This document shows positions 9,723 to 20,295 of a stretch of DNA of 52,947 bases, piece by piece. The notes beneath the pieces were generated by a model that had not been told where the DNA came from, ran no database searches, and saw nothing but the letters and a program-made list of their open reading frames with translations. Position numbers and translations under genes: made by a program. Source of the DNA: Cyanodermella asteris (Eukaryota; Ascomycota; Lecanoromycetes; Ostropales; Stictidaceae); NCBI GenBank assembly GCA_900618795.1, contig UYJD01000007.1, positions 820,586 through 873,532 on the forward strand. The letters are read 5' to 3'. Each line of letters starts with the position of its first letter. The first letter of the stretch is position 1.

Positions 9723-10598
9723 GATCGACGCGTGGGAAAGCAATGCCAGGAGGGACAAGACCGTTTCGTGTTGCCGTGTGTACAAAAGACTAAAGGGCAT
9801 GCATGTCCTGCAAAGCATAAACCAGCATTTATGAATTATGACCCGTGAAAAGAAAGCGATCGATTCCCATTTCCTCGAATCTACTTACCAAAAGTCCCTC
9901 CCACCACGTGCCAGGCGGTTGACATTGAGCGTATCCGAGAAACCCATCGAGCCGTGTGAGCTGAGTCCAAGGCAAGCCACGCATGCAAAGGACTTGCGAA
10001 AAGGACCGACAGGCGCGAGACACGTTTTGCAGAAGCAGAGCTGCACTTCTGCAGAATGCACGAGCACGAACCCAGTCGTGGGTATCATCATCTTTATCTA
10101 CTCGCTGGCCAGGCCGGCCCGGATCACGTGACTGCGTCTTTTGTGCGTGAAATCATCGTGCCGTTTCACCAGCCCGTCCAACTGGTCAGCACGCCACGAT
10201 GTCTCCAGGATGTGGATCTGAGTCGGCCACTCATGCTCGGAGATCACTGATCGGTCCCCGTCTACAGATCTTGGCCAGGTTGTGTAGACGGGAGCCCGAG
10301 TTCTCTTGCCTTGGGAGGGCCGGCTCTACATACAATTGGCTACGGGCTATCACCTTCACTGCATCGCGATTGCACAAGGACGTAGACGTGGTAGCATTGC
10401 ATACGGGATGCGATACTTCCAAGGTATCGGAGTCGTGGTTCATAATGTGGCCCCCCACAAGTATCGTTCAGCAATCCATCAAAAGACGTCGCCCTCTAGG
10501 TCATCAAGTCCTCAGATTGGGTTCGTCTTTCTCCGCCACATCAAGATTCGCCCCGGCCCTCTTTCGACATGTTCGCCCCTTCTCAGAGTACCAGGATT
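9723..10598. other. Intergenic, tail-to-tail, nothing identified
   Basis: The stretch lies between the 3' ends of CTR and AVO1. Only short open frames without recognisable features are present. Confidence 0.5.
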
Positions 10599-13247
10599 CT
10601 AACCCCAGTTATGCTGAGGCGCATTCAGCGGAAAGTTACTGGTGACCATACCCTGCAGCGGTTTGATCTTCGCCTGAATCTCGCTCACAATCTCCGTCGC
10701 CTCCTGCGGACTCCTAGCTTCAAAGTCGTACCTCTTCGTCTCTCGTTCCTTGAAGACACGAATAGTGAACGACTTCGGATTGCGGTGACTGACCTTGCTG
10801 CCAACCACGTTACTGATTGGCACCACCGTCGTTTTGCCGACTGTCGTGTCGAAGATGCCTTTGCCGCCTGCTTTCTCTTCGCCAGGGAGAATGTGCAAGT
10901 ACTCGTTCTCCAGAAAGAGCGTGCGTGGATGGGACGGCGCAAAGGACATTGGTTGCTTACGCACAACCGCGTACTTTTTGTAGGTTGAAACCGGTCCCAT
11001 TGCGTCTTGCATCGTTGCGAGAGGATGTACACTTGGGGTGGCCGGTGTCTGCAAAGCTGGCATGGCTTTCTTGCTCCTTTTAGACGGCGTTGGTGGCGCA
11101 TCAACCTGTAGCGGTGCGTTTGGAGATGCCGAAGCTGGCGATCCAGCAACACCGGTGGGCCCTTGGGCAAAACGTTTCCTAACCAGATCGAGCTCTCCGT
11201 GTTTGCCCAGAGCCTCGATCGTCCTGTCCTGCGGCGCGACAGTGGATGTGCCGGACACACGCAGAAAGTGGTGCTTCTTGTCCAAATTCCAGCGCCGGCA
11301 GACGTTGTCCAAGACCTCGGCCAGGTAAGTATCAACACTGAACTCGACTACGCAAGTGCTGAGTTGTCCTTCTACGGACGTGAACTTGATCTTCAAAATT
11401 TTCTGTTGCTCAGTTCTCGGCGTCGACAAGTTGATTGGGAGAGCAGGCGCGTCCGCCAATCCAGCGGAGCCCTTCCTACGGGCGACGGCGAATGGCTTGG
11501 GAACGGTTGTATCCAGCGGGCTACCATCCAATGCAGAGTCTGCGGGTGGCTGAGGAGTAAGCGTGGCAGCCCGCTCCTCCGCGGGCGCGGCCGTATACTC
11601 TTCGAATTGCTTGCTGTAGTTTGGCGTGACGCGCTTGTTCTCCGCGTACTTCGCTTCGGATGCCTCCACGAGTCCAAATTCGTCATACGCCTTGCCTCGC
11701 CCTCGACGTTGAGCTGGCCGCATGTTGTTTGATGCAAAGTCGAGGATGCCTTTGGTTCGCTGTAGCGGTGGAAAGTCAAAATCTACCTCGCCGTCATCGA
11801 TCATCCTGAGTTCCCACCTGTTCACATCCAACTTCTCTGTAGCTAGTTCGGGCTCGAGCTTTTCAGAAGTATAGCTCCATAATGCCAGGCCAATTGCATC
11901 CGCAACGGTGACTTCTGAAGGGCCCCTTTCTGCATGAGGTTTGAGTAGCGGCAGATCAAATGGCTCACCATCAAGAGATTTGCAGAAGGGTGCGTATATG
12001 CGGATGTTGAGCGGATCCAAAGCTCCTTTGCCTGAGAATCGCGCGAAGGGCTCCACAGGATTTTTAGGCTTTGCCATCTTCGCCCTGAGTGCCTGACCCA
12101 GAGCACTGACAGGAGGGAGCTGACTGATGGGCCGTGGCGGAGGTAGGGGTTGCAGCGTAGGGGTAGGTGCCCGCTTTATTCGTTTAGTCGGCGACGACTT
12201 GTTCCCATATGCTTCCAAATGAGGCGGCAAGAGATCGCTGGTCTTTGTTGACAGCAAGTCTGCTGTCGAGCCGGATGGGGTGGCAAGGAGCTTGTCGTCC
12301 GGGTCGAGCAAAGATTCCGAGTCGACGGTTTCATCGAATTCTGAAGAGAGATCACTGGCGTCGGACGCACCACCTCCAGCGATCGATAGTCTTGTCTCAT
12401 CCTCCTCATCTACGTCCTCCAAGTCATCGTCGGCCGGCGTGTAGGTATGCTGCAGATTACTATTCTGCCTTGGTCGCGTGGTCCTTACCCTTCGCCGAGC
12501 CGTCGATAGATCAAGCTCATTCTCGGAAGACATATCACTACTAGTGGTCGTATCTCTGCGAGCCCTCGGTCGAACCGTCTCCACATGACCAGACGACGTC
12601 CTCCGAACAGTGGGATGGGTTATGAACACTTCAGGAGCCACGGGTTCTGATCCGCTGCGTTCTCGCGGTGGTCGCATCGGAGACGAGTCGGCTCTGGTCC
12701 GGACTGGCATCTTGGCAAACTTGATAGACTGTGCAGCGCGTAGGTTGGTCTCTGCTTCTTCGTCGCTGTCGTCGCTCAGATCGCTGCTATCGTCTTCGTC
12801 GTGCTGTTCGCGCATACGTCTTCGCTTGACGCGAGGAGCGGGACCAACAGTTTCGGTGCTCCCACAGCCAGTGACCATACCACCATCGAGCTCGTCGGTT
12901 CCAACTCGACTGATGCCGAGCTTGGGGCCGGCAAAGTACTCGGCCGCGACGGTCGTTGCTGTCGGAATAGGTGGAGAGTAAGTCCGATAGCTGTCAATAT
13001 CGGCGCCATATCCAGCTGCTCTGAGGGTAGGATTGCTAAGTATGGCGCTGGGATCGAGGTTTATAAGACGCTCGCCTACGCCATCCTTGATGTTGGTAAG
13101 GTAAGATGTTCGTAGCTGCCATATGAGGAGGCTTGTGCTGTCAGTTCACTGTTCAGGAGCACAGGTTCACAACATCGAGGCCAACGGCCATTCCAATCAA
13201 CATAGACAAGGCCGTGAAACTTACTCTTCGTTCCGAAGCAGTGACAT
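10599..13247 (-). CDS. AVO1: TORC2 subunit Avo1/Sin1
   Basis: There are two exons, a 23-nt first exon 13247..13225 and 13137..10599, giving 853 residues. The join yields MSLLRNEDTSLLIWQLRTSYL, in keeping with the conserved Sin1 N-terminus, and runs on through NIKDGVGERLI. After a long acidic, Ser-rich region come the CRIM domain (about 364-479; VEPFARFSGKGALDPLNIRI, then WELRMIDDGEVDFDFPPL), a ubiquitin-like Ras-binding-type domain (about 588-664; ILKIKFTS...) and a C-terminal PH domain (about 726-837; YKKYAVVRKQPMSF, FTIRVFKERETKRYDFEA). Avo1/Sin1 holds the TORC2 kinase complex together. Its CRIM domain recruits AGC kinases such as Ypk1, and the PH domain binds plasma-membrane phosphoinositides. 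The tiny first exon, holding the only suitable ATG, would be missed by simple gene finders. Confidence 0.92.
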
Positions 13248-14222
13248 GCTGTATACTCGAGAATGCGTCTTCAAGTCACTAAGGTTCTTGCATCAGAAGG
13301 GCATTGGCAGGTCGCTGTTGGGCGTGGGCATTGGCGATCACTCTGGTCGAAGTTGAACAATGGTATAAAATGCACTCGTCAAGCGTAAGCAGTCTGCGAG
13401 TCGGGTTCACGCCTAGTCGAAAAGTCAGGCCGGGCTTCTGATGCGCACATAAGATAACGTGATGTACGCCCTGGCTGGTATGGCTGTGAATTGTATGGAC
13501 GGCTGACTAAGGTCGTTCATGCCTGCTGAAACGCCTAAACAACGCGCCGGGCTGGCTGAGCGTTGGCGGCCTCCCGCGCCAGACAAAGGCCCTCTTCAAC
13601 TATTGCTCTTGCGAAGGGCTTCGTCCCCAATTCTCGCCTTCCAACTTGCACATAATGCTCATTCAATCCGTCAGATGGCATTCGTCGACGCCGACTCCGG
13701 CAGCTGCTTGGGCTCCTCTCAACACGAGCTTCTGGTCAACTTCTGGTCAGAGCATATGAAAATGCCACGACCCCACGCTCCGGTTTTCATTCTGCCAAAA
13801 GTGACAGCTTCTTCGATCCCTTCTGGCAGGCTTCTGGAAGCGGGATCTTACTCATCAGATATTGTCGTCTATGCTTTCGTGGGAGCATTGCGCCTTGCCA
13901 AGTGAGAAGAGACGATACCACATGGTCGTCTCCTGTTTGTGGTCACGACGCCATTAATCTGTTCGATGAGATGTCGATGTACTATTACGACGACTACCAG
14001 ACCGCGCCGACTGCGACTTCTGGGTCTGTGGTCGGAGTTATCCACTGTTGAAAAGCTGCGAACGTTGCTTCCAACCTCGGCATAACGCAGTGTAGCTTGG
14101 TTTTAAAGCAAACTACGATTGAAGAAGCCACCTCAGCCAACAGATCCCGTGTCACCGTGTTGAAGATTTGGAAAGGCTTGGACGAACTATCAACTCGCCA
14201 TCCTTGTCTCGTAACGCACATC
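13248..14222. other. Intergenic between divergent genes
   Basis: It holds the promoters of AVO1 (minus) and of the coiled-coil gene (plus). A 128-codon open frame at 13519..13905 shows no motif and is not called. Confidence 0.5.
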
Positions 14223-15119
14223 ATGGCCAGCCCTCGACAGCTCCCCTCGCGTATAGGCGCAAGTACAGACGTCACAGAAGAGCGACTGGAGCATGTGTGC
14301 AGTTTTGTGGACAATACGTTTGAGTCGAGACGAATATACAGCCCAACGACACAAGAGACCCTGAGCCTACTGCGAGCGCACAGCAAAAAACTCCTCGAGA
14401 AATTGATACGACGTGAAGAGATTATCACTGAAGACGTGGCAACTCTGCGAGCGTATGAGGCTGATCTCTCCCAAGCCCTGCCAGAACAAGATAGATACGC
14501 CAACGAGGTCAAGGATCATTTTCGAAAGGAGCGCCGCGCAGAGTTCTACGGTCGCTACGGCGATTATCTGGCAATAATGACCGATAGAATAAAGAACAAA
14601 GCCAAGGAAGAGCAGATCGAAGGGCGCAAGGAGCTGTGCAAACAGGGCCAGTACTGGTCTGAGATCTCCGCTCGGATCCATGCCGAATCATCCCATTGGA
14701 AGGCGCTGGGAAAGGGAGACATGAGCGCTGGGAGCATGGTAAAAACAACCCTAGCTGTTGCAACAGCAGGGACACTGCTTGACTTAGGGTCACAGAAGGC
14801 GTTAGATGTCGTCCATGAGTACGCTCAGAGGAACCAGCTATTCCACAGCGACGTCCAAGAATTCGTTCGAGATGGCGAATTTCAGAAGCTAGGCCCAGTT
14901 CTAGCAGACGACTACGCGGACCTGGAACGTTGGTTTGACAAGAACGATCCGGAACAGAACGAGAAGATGATGACATACTACAAATGTATCACTTCCCTCA
15001 TCGACCAGTATTGGGAAGTCGAGAAGCAAGAAGAGTATGCACACTTCTTCCTATGGAAACCAAGAGCGAGCACGATGGCAGAATTTCGTGAGAAAGTGGC
15101 TGCAAAGAAAAAGGTCTAG
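14223..15119 (+). CDS. Unknown coiled-coil protein
   Basis: The frame is 298 residues from the ATG at 14223 (MASPRQLPSRIG) to a TAG at 15117. The frame is open further upstream, but that part reads unlike protein. The product is helical and charged, with heptad-like stretches (LLRAHSKKLLEKLIRREEIITEDV; HFRKERRAEFYGRYGDYLAIMTDRIKNKAKEE), one short hydrophobic Ala/Thr/Leu patch (VKTTLAVATAGTLLDLG) and a Trp-containing end (ERWFDKNDPEQNEKMM, SLIDQYWEVE, HFFLWKPR). I do not recognise the family. Directly after the TAG the same frame continues open for 171 codons (see next entry), so the true protein may be longer or the gene may carry a nonsense change. Confidence 0.6.
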   Translation: MASPRQLPSRIGASTDVTEERLEHVCSFVDNTFESRRIYSPTTQETLSLLRAHSKKLLEKLIRREEIITEDVATLRAYEADLSQALPEQDRYANEVKDHFRKERRAEFYGRYGDYLAIMTDRIKNKAKEEQIEGRKELCKQGQYWSEISARIHAESSHWKALGKGDMSAGSMVKTTLAVATAGTLLDLGSQKALDVVHEYAQRNQLFHSDVQEFVRDGEFQKLGPVLADDYADLERWFDKNDPEQNEKMMTYYKCITSLIDQYWEVEKQEEYAHFFLWKPRASTMAEFREKVAAKKKV

Positions 15120-15632
15120 CAGATTGAGCAAGCGGCCCTCGAAGCTCAGGGAACAAAAAGCGCAAAGAAACGTTTGGAAACGTACACGGGAGCAGGATTT
15201 CTAAGAGGCATACAAAGATTGAGCCAAACGGACGGGCACGTCAGCGACAACGACGACGATGATGAGAAGATGAGTACAACCAGCGACTCTCCGCCAACAT
15301 TGAAAGTGCCGAAGGTGCGCGCGCGATCGGGATCGCCAACCAAGCGTCCAAGAGAGCTAAGTCGCGAAGAAGAGCTAGCGAAGCTCAAACGTATAAAACA
15401 ACTCCACGGGCAACCTCGATCCGCCGAGACGCAAATTGGCGAGGTGTTCAGGCAGGCAAGCAGTAAGGCCGCTAAGTTACCATCGGTCCAGCTAGCCTTG
15501 GCCACCCAGAAAGCCATTGAGGATGAATTTGGAGACATCCTATATCCGCCGAGTCCGACGAAGGCAGAGACCACGGCCAAGCAAAGTCAAGAAAGACTCA
15601 AGTCAAAGAAAGTTGCGCGACACGAACCCTGA
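15120..15632 (+). CDS. In-frame continuation beyond the TAG of the coiled-coil gene
   Basis: The frame of the upstream gene continues immediately after TAG (QIEQAALEAQGTKSAKKRLE...) to a TGA at 15630. The composition fits a basic, disordered nuclear-type tail: an acidic Asp run (NDDDDEK), SPTKRPRELSREEELAKLKR, and an end rich in Lys/Arg. Three explanations fit. A nonsense change may have split one gene of about 469 residues; a 36-nt in-phase intron (15114..15149, GTCTAG..CTCAG) may remove the stop; or the TAG may be read through. The 36-nt intron would be unusually short and its donor is poor. Confidence 0.45.
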   Translation, partial: QIEQAALEAQGTKSAKKRLETYTGAGFLRGIQRLSQTDGHVSDNDDDDEKMSTTSDSPPTLKVPKVRARSGSPTKRPRELSREEELAKLKRIKQLHGQPRSAETQIGEVFRQASSKAAKLPSVQLALATQKAIEDEFGDILYPPSPTKAETTAKQSQERLKSKKVARHEP

Positions 15633-15732
15633 GGCTTCTAAACACAGAACGTTTGGAGCTGGAGGAATTTATTCATCCAAGCATACCTTCCAACATTCGT
15701 CCCTATCTGACAAATTCTTCGTCGACTGGAGT

Positions 15733-16129
15733 ATGAAGGTCAGGCCGATTTGCCTTTTGATCATCATCTGGCAGGTCTTCGATCAGGCCTTCGCTGTTCA
15801 CGCTTTCGACCTGGTCGACATATCCAATTTCATCTTCCTCATGATCGTCGGTACGGCCTTGTTCTTCATCTTCTCAGGGGTCGCGTATGTGACATCTGTC
15901 TGCTGGCTGCCAAGGAAGGACGTTGTTTTCGGTACTCTATTGCGTCCCGGCCAAGAGTCCTGCCATGGGAGTGCCATTGACCAACTTCATGCTTGCTGGC
16001 TTTTAATTCATCACAGAGAGCAAAATGCAGATACGCAAGTTCAGAGAAACTTCTCCTCCCCTTGTTGTATTGGATGCTGGCTGGTCGTACAGCCAAGATA
16101 CTCTATCAGGTTCTTGTTGTGATGGTTGA
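15733..16129 (+). CDS. Doubtful small membrane protein, gene model uncertain
   Basis: The ATG at 15733 opens a frame that starts with a signal-like or anchor segment (KVRPICLLIIIWQVFDQAFA), then a second hydrophobic segment (FIFLMIVGTALFFIFSGVAYV) and a basic WLPRKD. One plausible model splices 15733..15931 to 16018 (GTACTC..CACAG) and continues ESKMQIRKFRETSPPL to a stop at 16129. Unspliced, the frame ends at 16122. Another plus-strand frame further on (to 16382) is hydrophobic, then strongly charged, and may hold a later exon. I do not recognise the product. Confidence 0.3.
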
Positions 16130-16599
16130 TAGCTTATCGATCATAATCTTTAGAAAATGGATCGAAAAGAAGGAGGCACCGGGAATGGCGAATGAGGAAG
16201 CAAGGGAGGTTTGCAGACCAACGTGCGACTATCAGAAAGGATCTGAGATGACGCTGGAGGGCTCGAACGAAGAGGCAAAGGAGAAGGATGCGACTGTGAC
16301 AGAAAAGGAGGTAGCCAACAGTCCTGATGAGAAAGTGCCTCGAGCGGACGGCATTAGCTCCGCGTTTCGATTTGTAAGTTGAAAAGCGATGTCTAGTGTA
16401 TCGATCGGGTCTGCAAACATCTCCGATAGCAACGAAAAGTTACCTCGTCAATGAGCCTGGGCCTCCAGGGACCGAAATAGACCAGTGAACAAAGGAATTC
16501 AAGTCCAGATCAGCTGCACAACCCGGTGCGCACTTATGCGTCACTGCAACTAAGTCTCTGGAGATATTTTCAGGCTAGGAGCAAATCGGATCGTTTCTT
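16130..16599. other. Intergenic or possible later exon
   Basis: It is located between the doubtful membrane protein and the 3' end of ALG14. The plus-strand frame to 16382 encodes a charged stretch rich in Glu and Lys that could belong to the gene upstream. The rest shows nothing. Confidence 0.35.
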
Positions 16600-17502
16600 T
16601 CATTTTACCAGCGGGCCGATATACTCGATCTGAGCTCGAGCCAGAGATGAAGTCGCAGGCTCGTATTTCTCCTTCAGCTCCTGCCACTGTACCAGCACCC
16701 GCTCACACATTCCGGTAGCTACAATAATCTTACCACTCAAGCTGAAAGAGCTGATCCGCGCCCAGCTTTCGACAAAGATTGCTCTCATGCCAGACTCATT
16801 ACTAGGCGCAAGCCCGAAAAATCTCAGCCATAGCGATGCGAGCACTATCACGAGTCCCGTTGCTGGCCCGTTGGTGAGAATGAGCCCAGGATACGGACTG
16901 TAGCGGCCCGTTGCCTCCGGTCCATCTGGCACACTCCTCCTACTCCGCAAATGGGCTCCTCTCATCTTACGTTCCAACCCAGCCAGCTGCTTCACATATC
17001 CCTGCGGTGGAGTTCCTAGCACTCTGACACAGGCGAAAAAGCAGCTGATGACAGAGAGGGGAGCTGTAAGGATACTTTGGTGTATCCGCCGTGCACGCGG
17101 AACGAAAGAAATGTCGTAACTGCCATACGTTTTTCGTCGGAGCGAGGCAAGCCCTTCCAGACTCGCTTCGAAGGCAACGGCCTTTTCCGCGGAGAACTTG
17201 TCACCGGACGAGACGATGTAGGACCTGTGAGAGTAGCGGGACGTGGGGAGCTTGTCGAGCATGTTGAGCATCTCCGCCGTGTGCCCACCGGATCCGAGCA
17301 CGATAAGAAGGCGGGTTGGTAGCTGTGAAGCGCGGGGCACAGGTTGATGTCTTCTGGAAGGACGGATGGCACGGAGTCGAAGCTGTAGGATTGTGAGTGA
17401 CGAGTGGAGAGAACGAGCTGTGTGGTAACTCACGAGGACCATTGAAAGGAGAATGAGTAGGGCTGATAGACCACCCACGAGGGTTTTATTTGTAACGAGC
17501 AT
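16600..17502 (-). CDS. ALG14: UDP-GlcNAc transferase subunit Alg14
   Basis: This is a single exon of 300 residues. The N-terminal membrane anchor (ALLILLSMVLVSYHTA) is followed by the Alg14 core: LIVLGSGGHTAEML (nucleotide-sugar-type GSGGHT loop), SYIVSSGD, ILTNGPATG, IFVESWARISSFSLSGKI and the terminal VQWQELKEKYEP...IEYIGPLV. Alg14 sits in the ER membrane and recruits the catalytic subunit Alg13 to its cytosolic face. Together they add the second GlcNAc to dolichol-PP-GlcNAc in N-glycan assembly. A lineage-specific insert of about 30 residues (RMRGAHLRSRRSV region) lies between the two halves. The first ATG of the frame sits just before the anchor, which supports this start. Confidence 0.92.
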   Translation of the reverse strand: MLVTNKTLVGGLSALLILLSMVLVSYHTARSLHSSLTILQLRLRAIRPSRRHQPVPRASQLPTRLLIVLGSGGHTAEMLNMLDKLPTSRYSHRSYIVSSGDKFSAEKAVAFEASLEGLASLRRKTYGSYDISFVPRARRIHQSILTAPLSVISCFFACVRVLGTPPQGYVKQLAGLERKMRGAHLRSRRSVPDGPEATGRYSPYPGLILTNGPATGLVIVLASLWLRFFGLAPSNESGMRAIFVESWARISSFSLSGKIIVATGMCERVLVQWQELKEKYEPATSSLARAQIEYIGPLVK

Positions 17503-17949
17503 CTCGCTCAGTGTCTCGATGACTGTAACAGAGAACTTTACTTGTAATTTGTGCAGAAATTGAATGTGGGGGCTGGTGACCTATGCAGTGGGAAGCCAAC
17601 TTTCAAGACCGAGTCAGGTTATCGTTGTGAGGATTCACGACTCCATTTTGATTGCTGGAAAACACCAAGTCCTCGCGTGTCCAGCCGCTCCCGGTGCTAG
17701 CAATATTCACCGTGCAATGGGAATGACGGCGACCTGTCTGCTGACGTGGGAGGGCGGTGGCAACAAAGCCTGTGTTTACAAGAACCGATCTACATAACCT
17801 GAGTCCTAACATGGCGAAGCTCAGCGTGTCTGAATTGGCGTAACAAAGTAACGCCGAGCCGAGACGCGCCGCTATCTTATCGTGCGTCCAACGGCGCCGG
17901 CAACACTGTTTGGGAAAGTCAACATTGCTGCATCACCTCACTCCCGACC
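17503..17949. promoter_or_regulatory. Divergent promoter of ALG14 and IMA1
   Basis: The 447-bp spacer between the two start codons must hold both promoters. I found no binding site I would name with confidence. Confidence 0.5.
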
Positions 17950-20249
17950 ATGTCGTTTTTGCGACGCCGGCTCACCTGTTTCTACTGCAACAAGCCATCG
18001 AAGCAGTCATGGTCGCCTGGCCTGAAGTCCTTTCACTGTCAGCTCTGCGACGCTACGAACCACCTTGACGAGGTATGCGCCAGACTCGCCCATTCTAGCT
18101 CGGCGTTCGCTAACCTCAGCAGAACGGCGAGATTACAGATCCTCCCACGCCCAAGGCATCCCGACAACTTGACAACAGGCGTTATGCCCAGAATATCGCC
18201 TCCACGTCTAGTCAGCAGGCTGAAACCGCGTCTGCTTCCTCGCCTTTCTGCCACACGTGCACCAGCAACCAGCAAGTCTTGACTCAAGCTCTGGCCGAAT
18301 ATCTTCCACCTACGACGGACCCCAAGTATCACGAATACGCACAGAGCTATGAACAGTACAAGCGGGATCTGGAGAAGCGGTATCCACCCGTTTGTTACAA
18401 CTGCGAACCTCGTGTACGGGCGCGGCTTCAGCAGGCGGGATACATGGCCAAGAGTGACTACATGAGGAGGATGTTGACCAAGACTAAACGAATGCCTCAT
18501 GCCAGCAGTGGATGGTCAAGGAAACACATTCTCGGCCTCGTCGGGCTTCCTCTCTGGGCAGTGGCTCTTTCTTTGCCGATATTGTGGAACGTTTTTGGAC
18601 TTTTGGCAGTCCCAGACGACGGCCTGCGGAGTGTTGGGGATGACAAGTCTCTTGTACAATGTGTCCAGCAAGCGGCTTCTGAACTTCAGGTCGAACGGCA
18701 GTGCTTGCAAGGGTCGCACGAGCAGCTGAAACTCTCTGTGGCGCTGAATGCTTTGTCAATATGGTGGAATCCAATCATGCTACGATCGACAATCCGAGCA
18801 AACGGTCTAGGCGAATTCTATAAGTTGCAGCTATTACTTCTCGTTGTCCGCTTTGGGTCGTGGTATATACTTGGCAGTGGCATCGTCATGGACCAAAATC
18901 AGACCCAGGCAGCACATGCTTTATTGCTAACCTTTAACGTGGTGCTCACAGTCGTGTCCCTAAGCATAGTTCGACCAAGGATCAGGCGGCCTGTGGATTT
19001 CTCGCAAGACATACCTCCACTCATAGAGCCCGGGGCGAACATGAACAGTTCTGCTGCGCCTCAAATGCCGCCAACCACAACACGACAAGCCCAGCTTGAG
19101 AAACCGGGATCGTTGAAGGCAGCTTTTCCAATCGCGAAGCTTGGCTCCAAACCCGAACCTGCGCCTTACGAAGCTCCAGCTCCGCCCGCAGATCTTGAGT
19201 ATGAGGATCCGGACGCGATGGACATTGACGAAGGCCCATCGCAGGCGACCGCGCTCTGGCGAGAGAGCCCCGGAGCTAAGGCTGTATCGTCATCGTTCCT
19301 ACCCAAGTTACCGCCAGCGAGCAGCGGCCCAGCACAGAATACGAGACAGCGCACACGGAGAGACACGCCGATAAAGAACCGCCTTCGGAGGAAGCCGTCT
19401 GATTTCACCGTTGACAACACGACCATCGCGGACGACGAGACGCTCGCCATTTCAGACGAGGACGATGAATATCCAGTCGATTACGACAAAGCTTTCATAC
19501 CGGCCTCTGCCCGAAACCGCAAGAACTACAACTTTGCTGATGCGAAGTTCAAAACCGAAAGTGACGAAACGGGGCTCGAGGGCATGTTCAAGGACATCTT
19601 TGCCCTCAAGGACGACCCTTTGGCGTCAATACGAAGCCAAGCACAGGCAGGGCCAGCACGCGGTCAGGCCAGTACCAACACCGCTGGCCCACGTACTGGG
19701 GCCGAGCCAATCGCTGCTTCGCCATCGAAGTCGGCTTGGCAAATGCTGCCGGTACCGGTACTCACGAGCCCAACCTTCGTCTTCGCAGCCGCCGTCCTAA
19801 CAGTCCTGAGGCTTGACTTGGATGTCCGTGGTTTGACCATGGTTTCGTGTCTTGCATGGACAGCTAGCATTGGAGCCGTAAGGCTGGTCGATGCTCTGCA
19901 CCCGAAGCGACAGTTCTGGGAACTCAGCAATGTTCTCATCTATCTTGTGGAGAGTGTGCTCTCGATAATTGTCGTACTCTTACGCGTTCAGCAGGTAGGC
20001 GGCGATTTGAGCCGCCGTTCCACAGAGCATGCCACCTCGACTGGTCCACAAGGCCCCGTTGTGGCACCTGACACGCAGATGCTGATAGACGCGGACTTGG
20101 CGATGAATCATGTTACCAGTGCAGATGCTAACGGGGTGCAACTGCTGAGCTTGCACCAGTGCATGTTGCTGCTCATTGGTTGGCTGTTGATCCAAGAAGT
20201 CTTCATTTTCAGACTACAGGGCGGCAGGCTCGCTGTACAGATAGCATAA
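17950..20249 (+). CDS. IMA1: Inner nuclear membrane protein Ima1 (TMEM201/Samp1-like)
   Basis: There are two exons, 17950..18072 and 18123..20249 (50-bp intron), giving 749 residues. The N-terminal Ima1 domain has its zinc-binding CxxC pairs at about Cys10/13 (CFYC), Cys30/33 (CQLC), Cys84/87 (CHTC) and Cys132/135 (CYNC); only the spliced product brings all four together. Membrane segments follow (LGLVGLPLWAVALSLPI..., LQLLLLVVRFGSWYILG, LLLTFNVVLTVVSL). After them come a long nucleoplasmic acidic loop (DAMDIDEGP, a basic RTRRDTPIKNRLRRKP stretch) and a second membrane group near the C-terminus (TFVFAAAVLTVLRL..., MLLLIGWLLIQEVFIF). In fission yeast Ima1 and its mammalian relative link the nuclear envelope to chromatin and cytoskeleton. 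The acceptor is a tandem CAGCAG, so a one-residue (Gln) variant is possible. Confidence 0.88.
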
Positions 20250-20295
20250 TGTATCAATTATTCAAATTATCATCGGGACACCAATATACTGGGGC

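Noticed and set aside
13519-13905. 128-codon plus-strand frame
   Set aside because: No motif and no supporting splice context; it probably arises by chance in the AVO1 promoter region.
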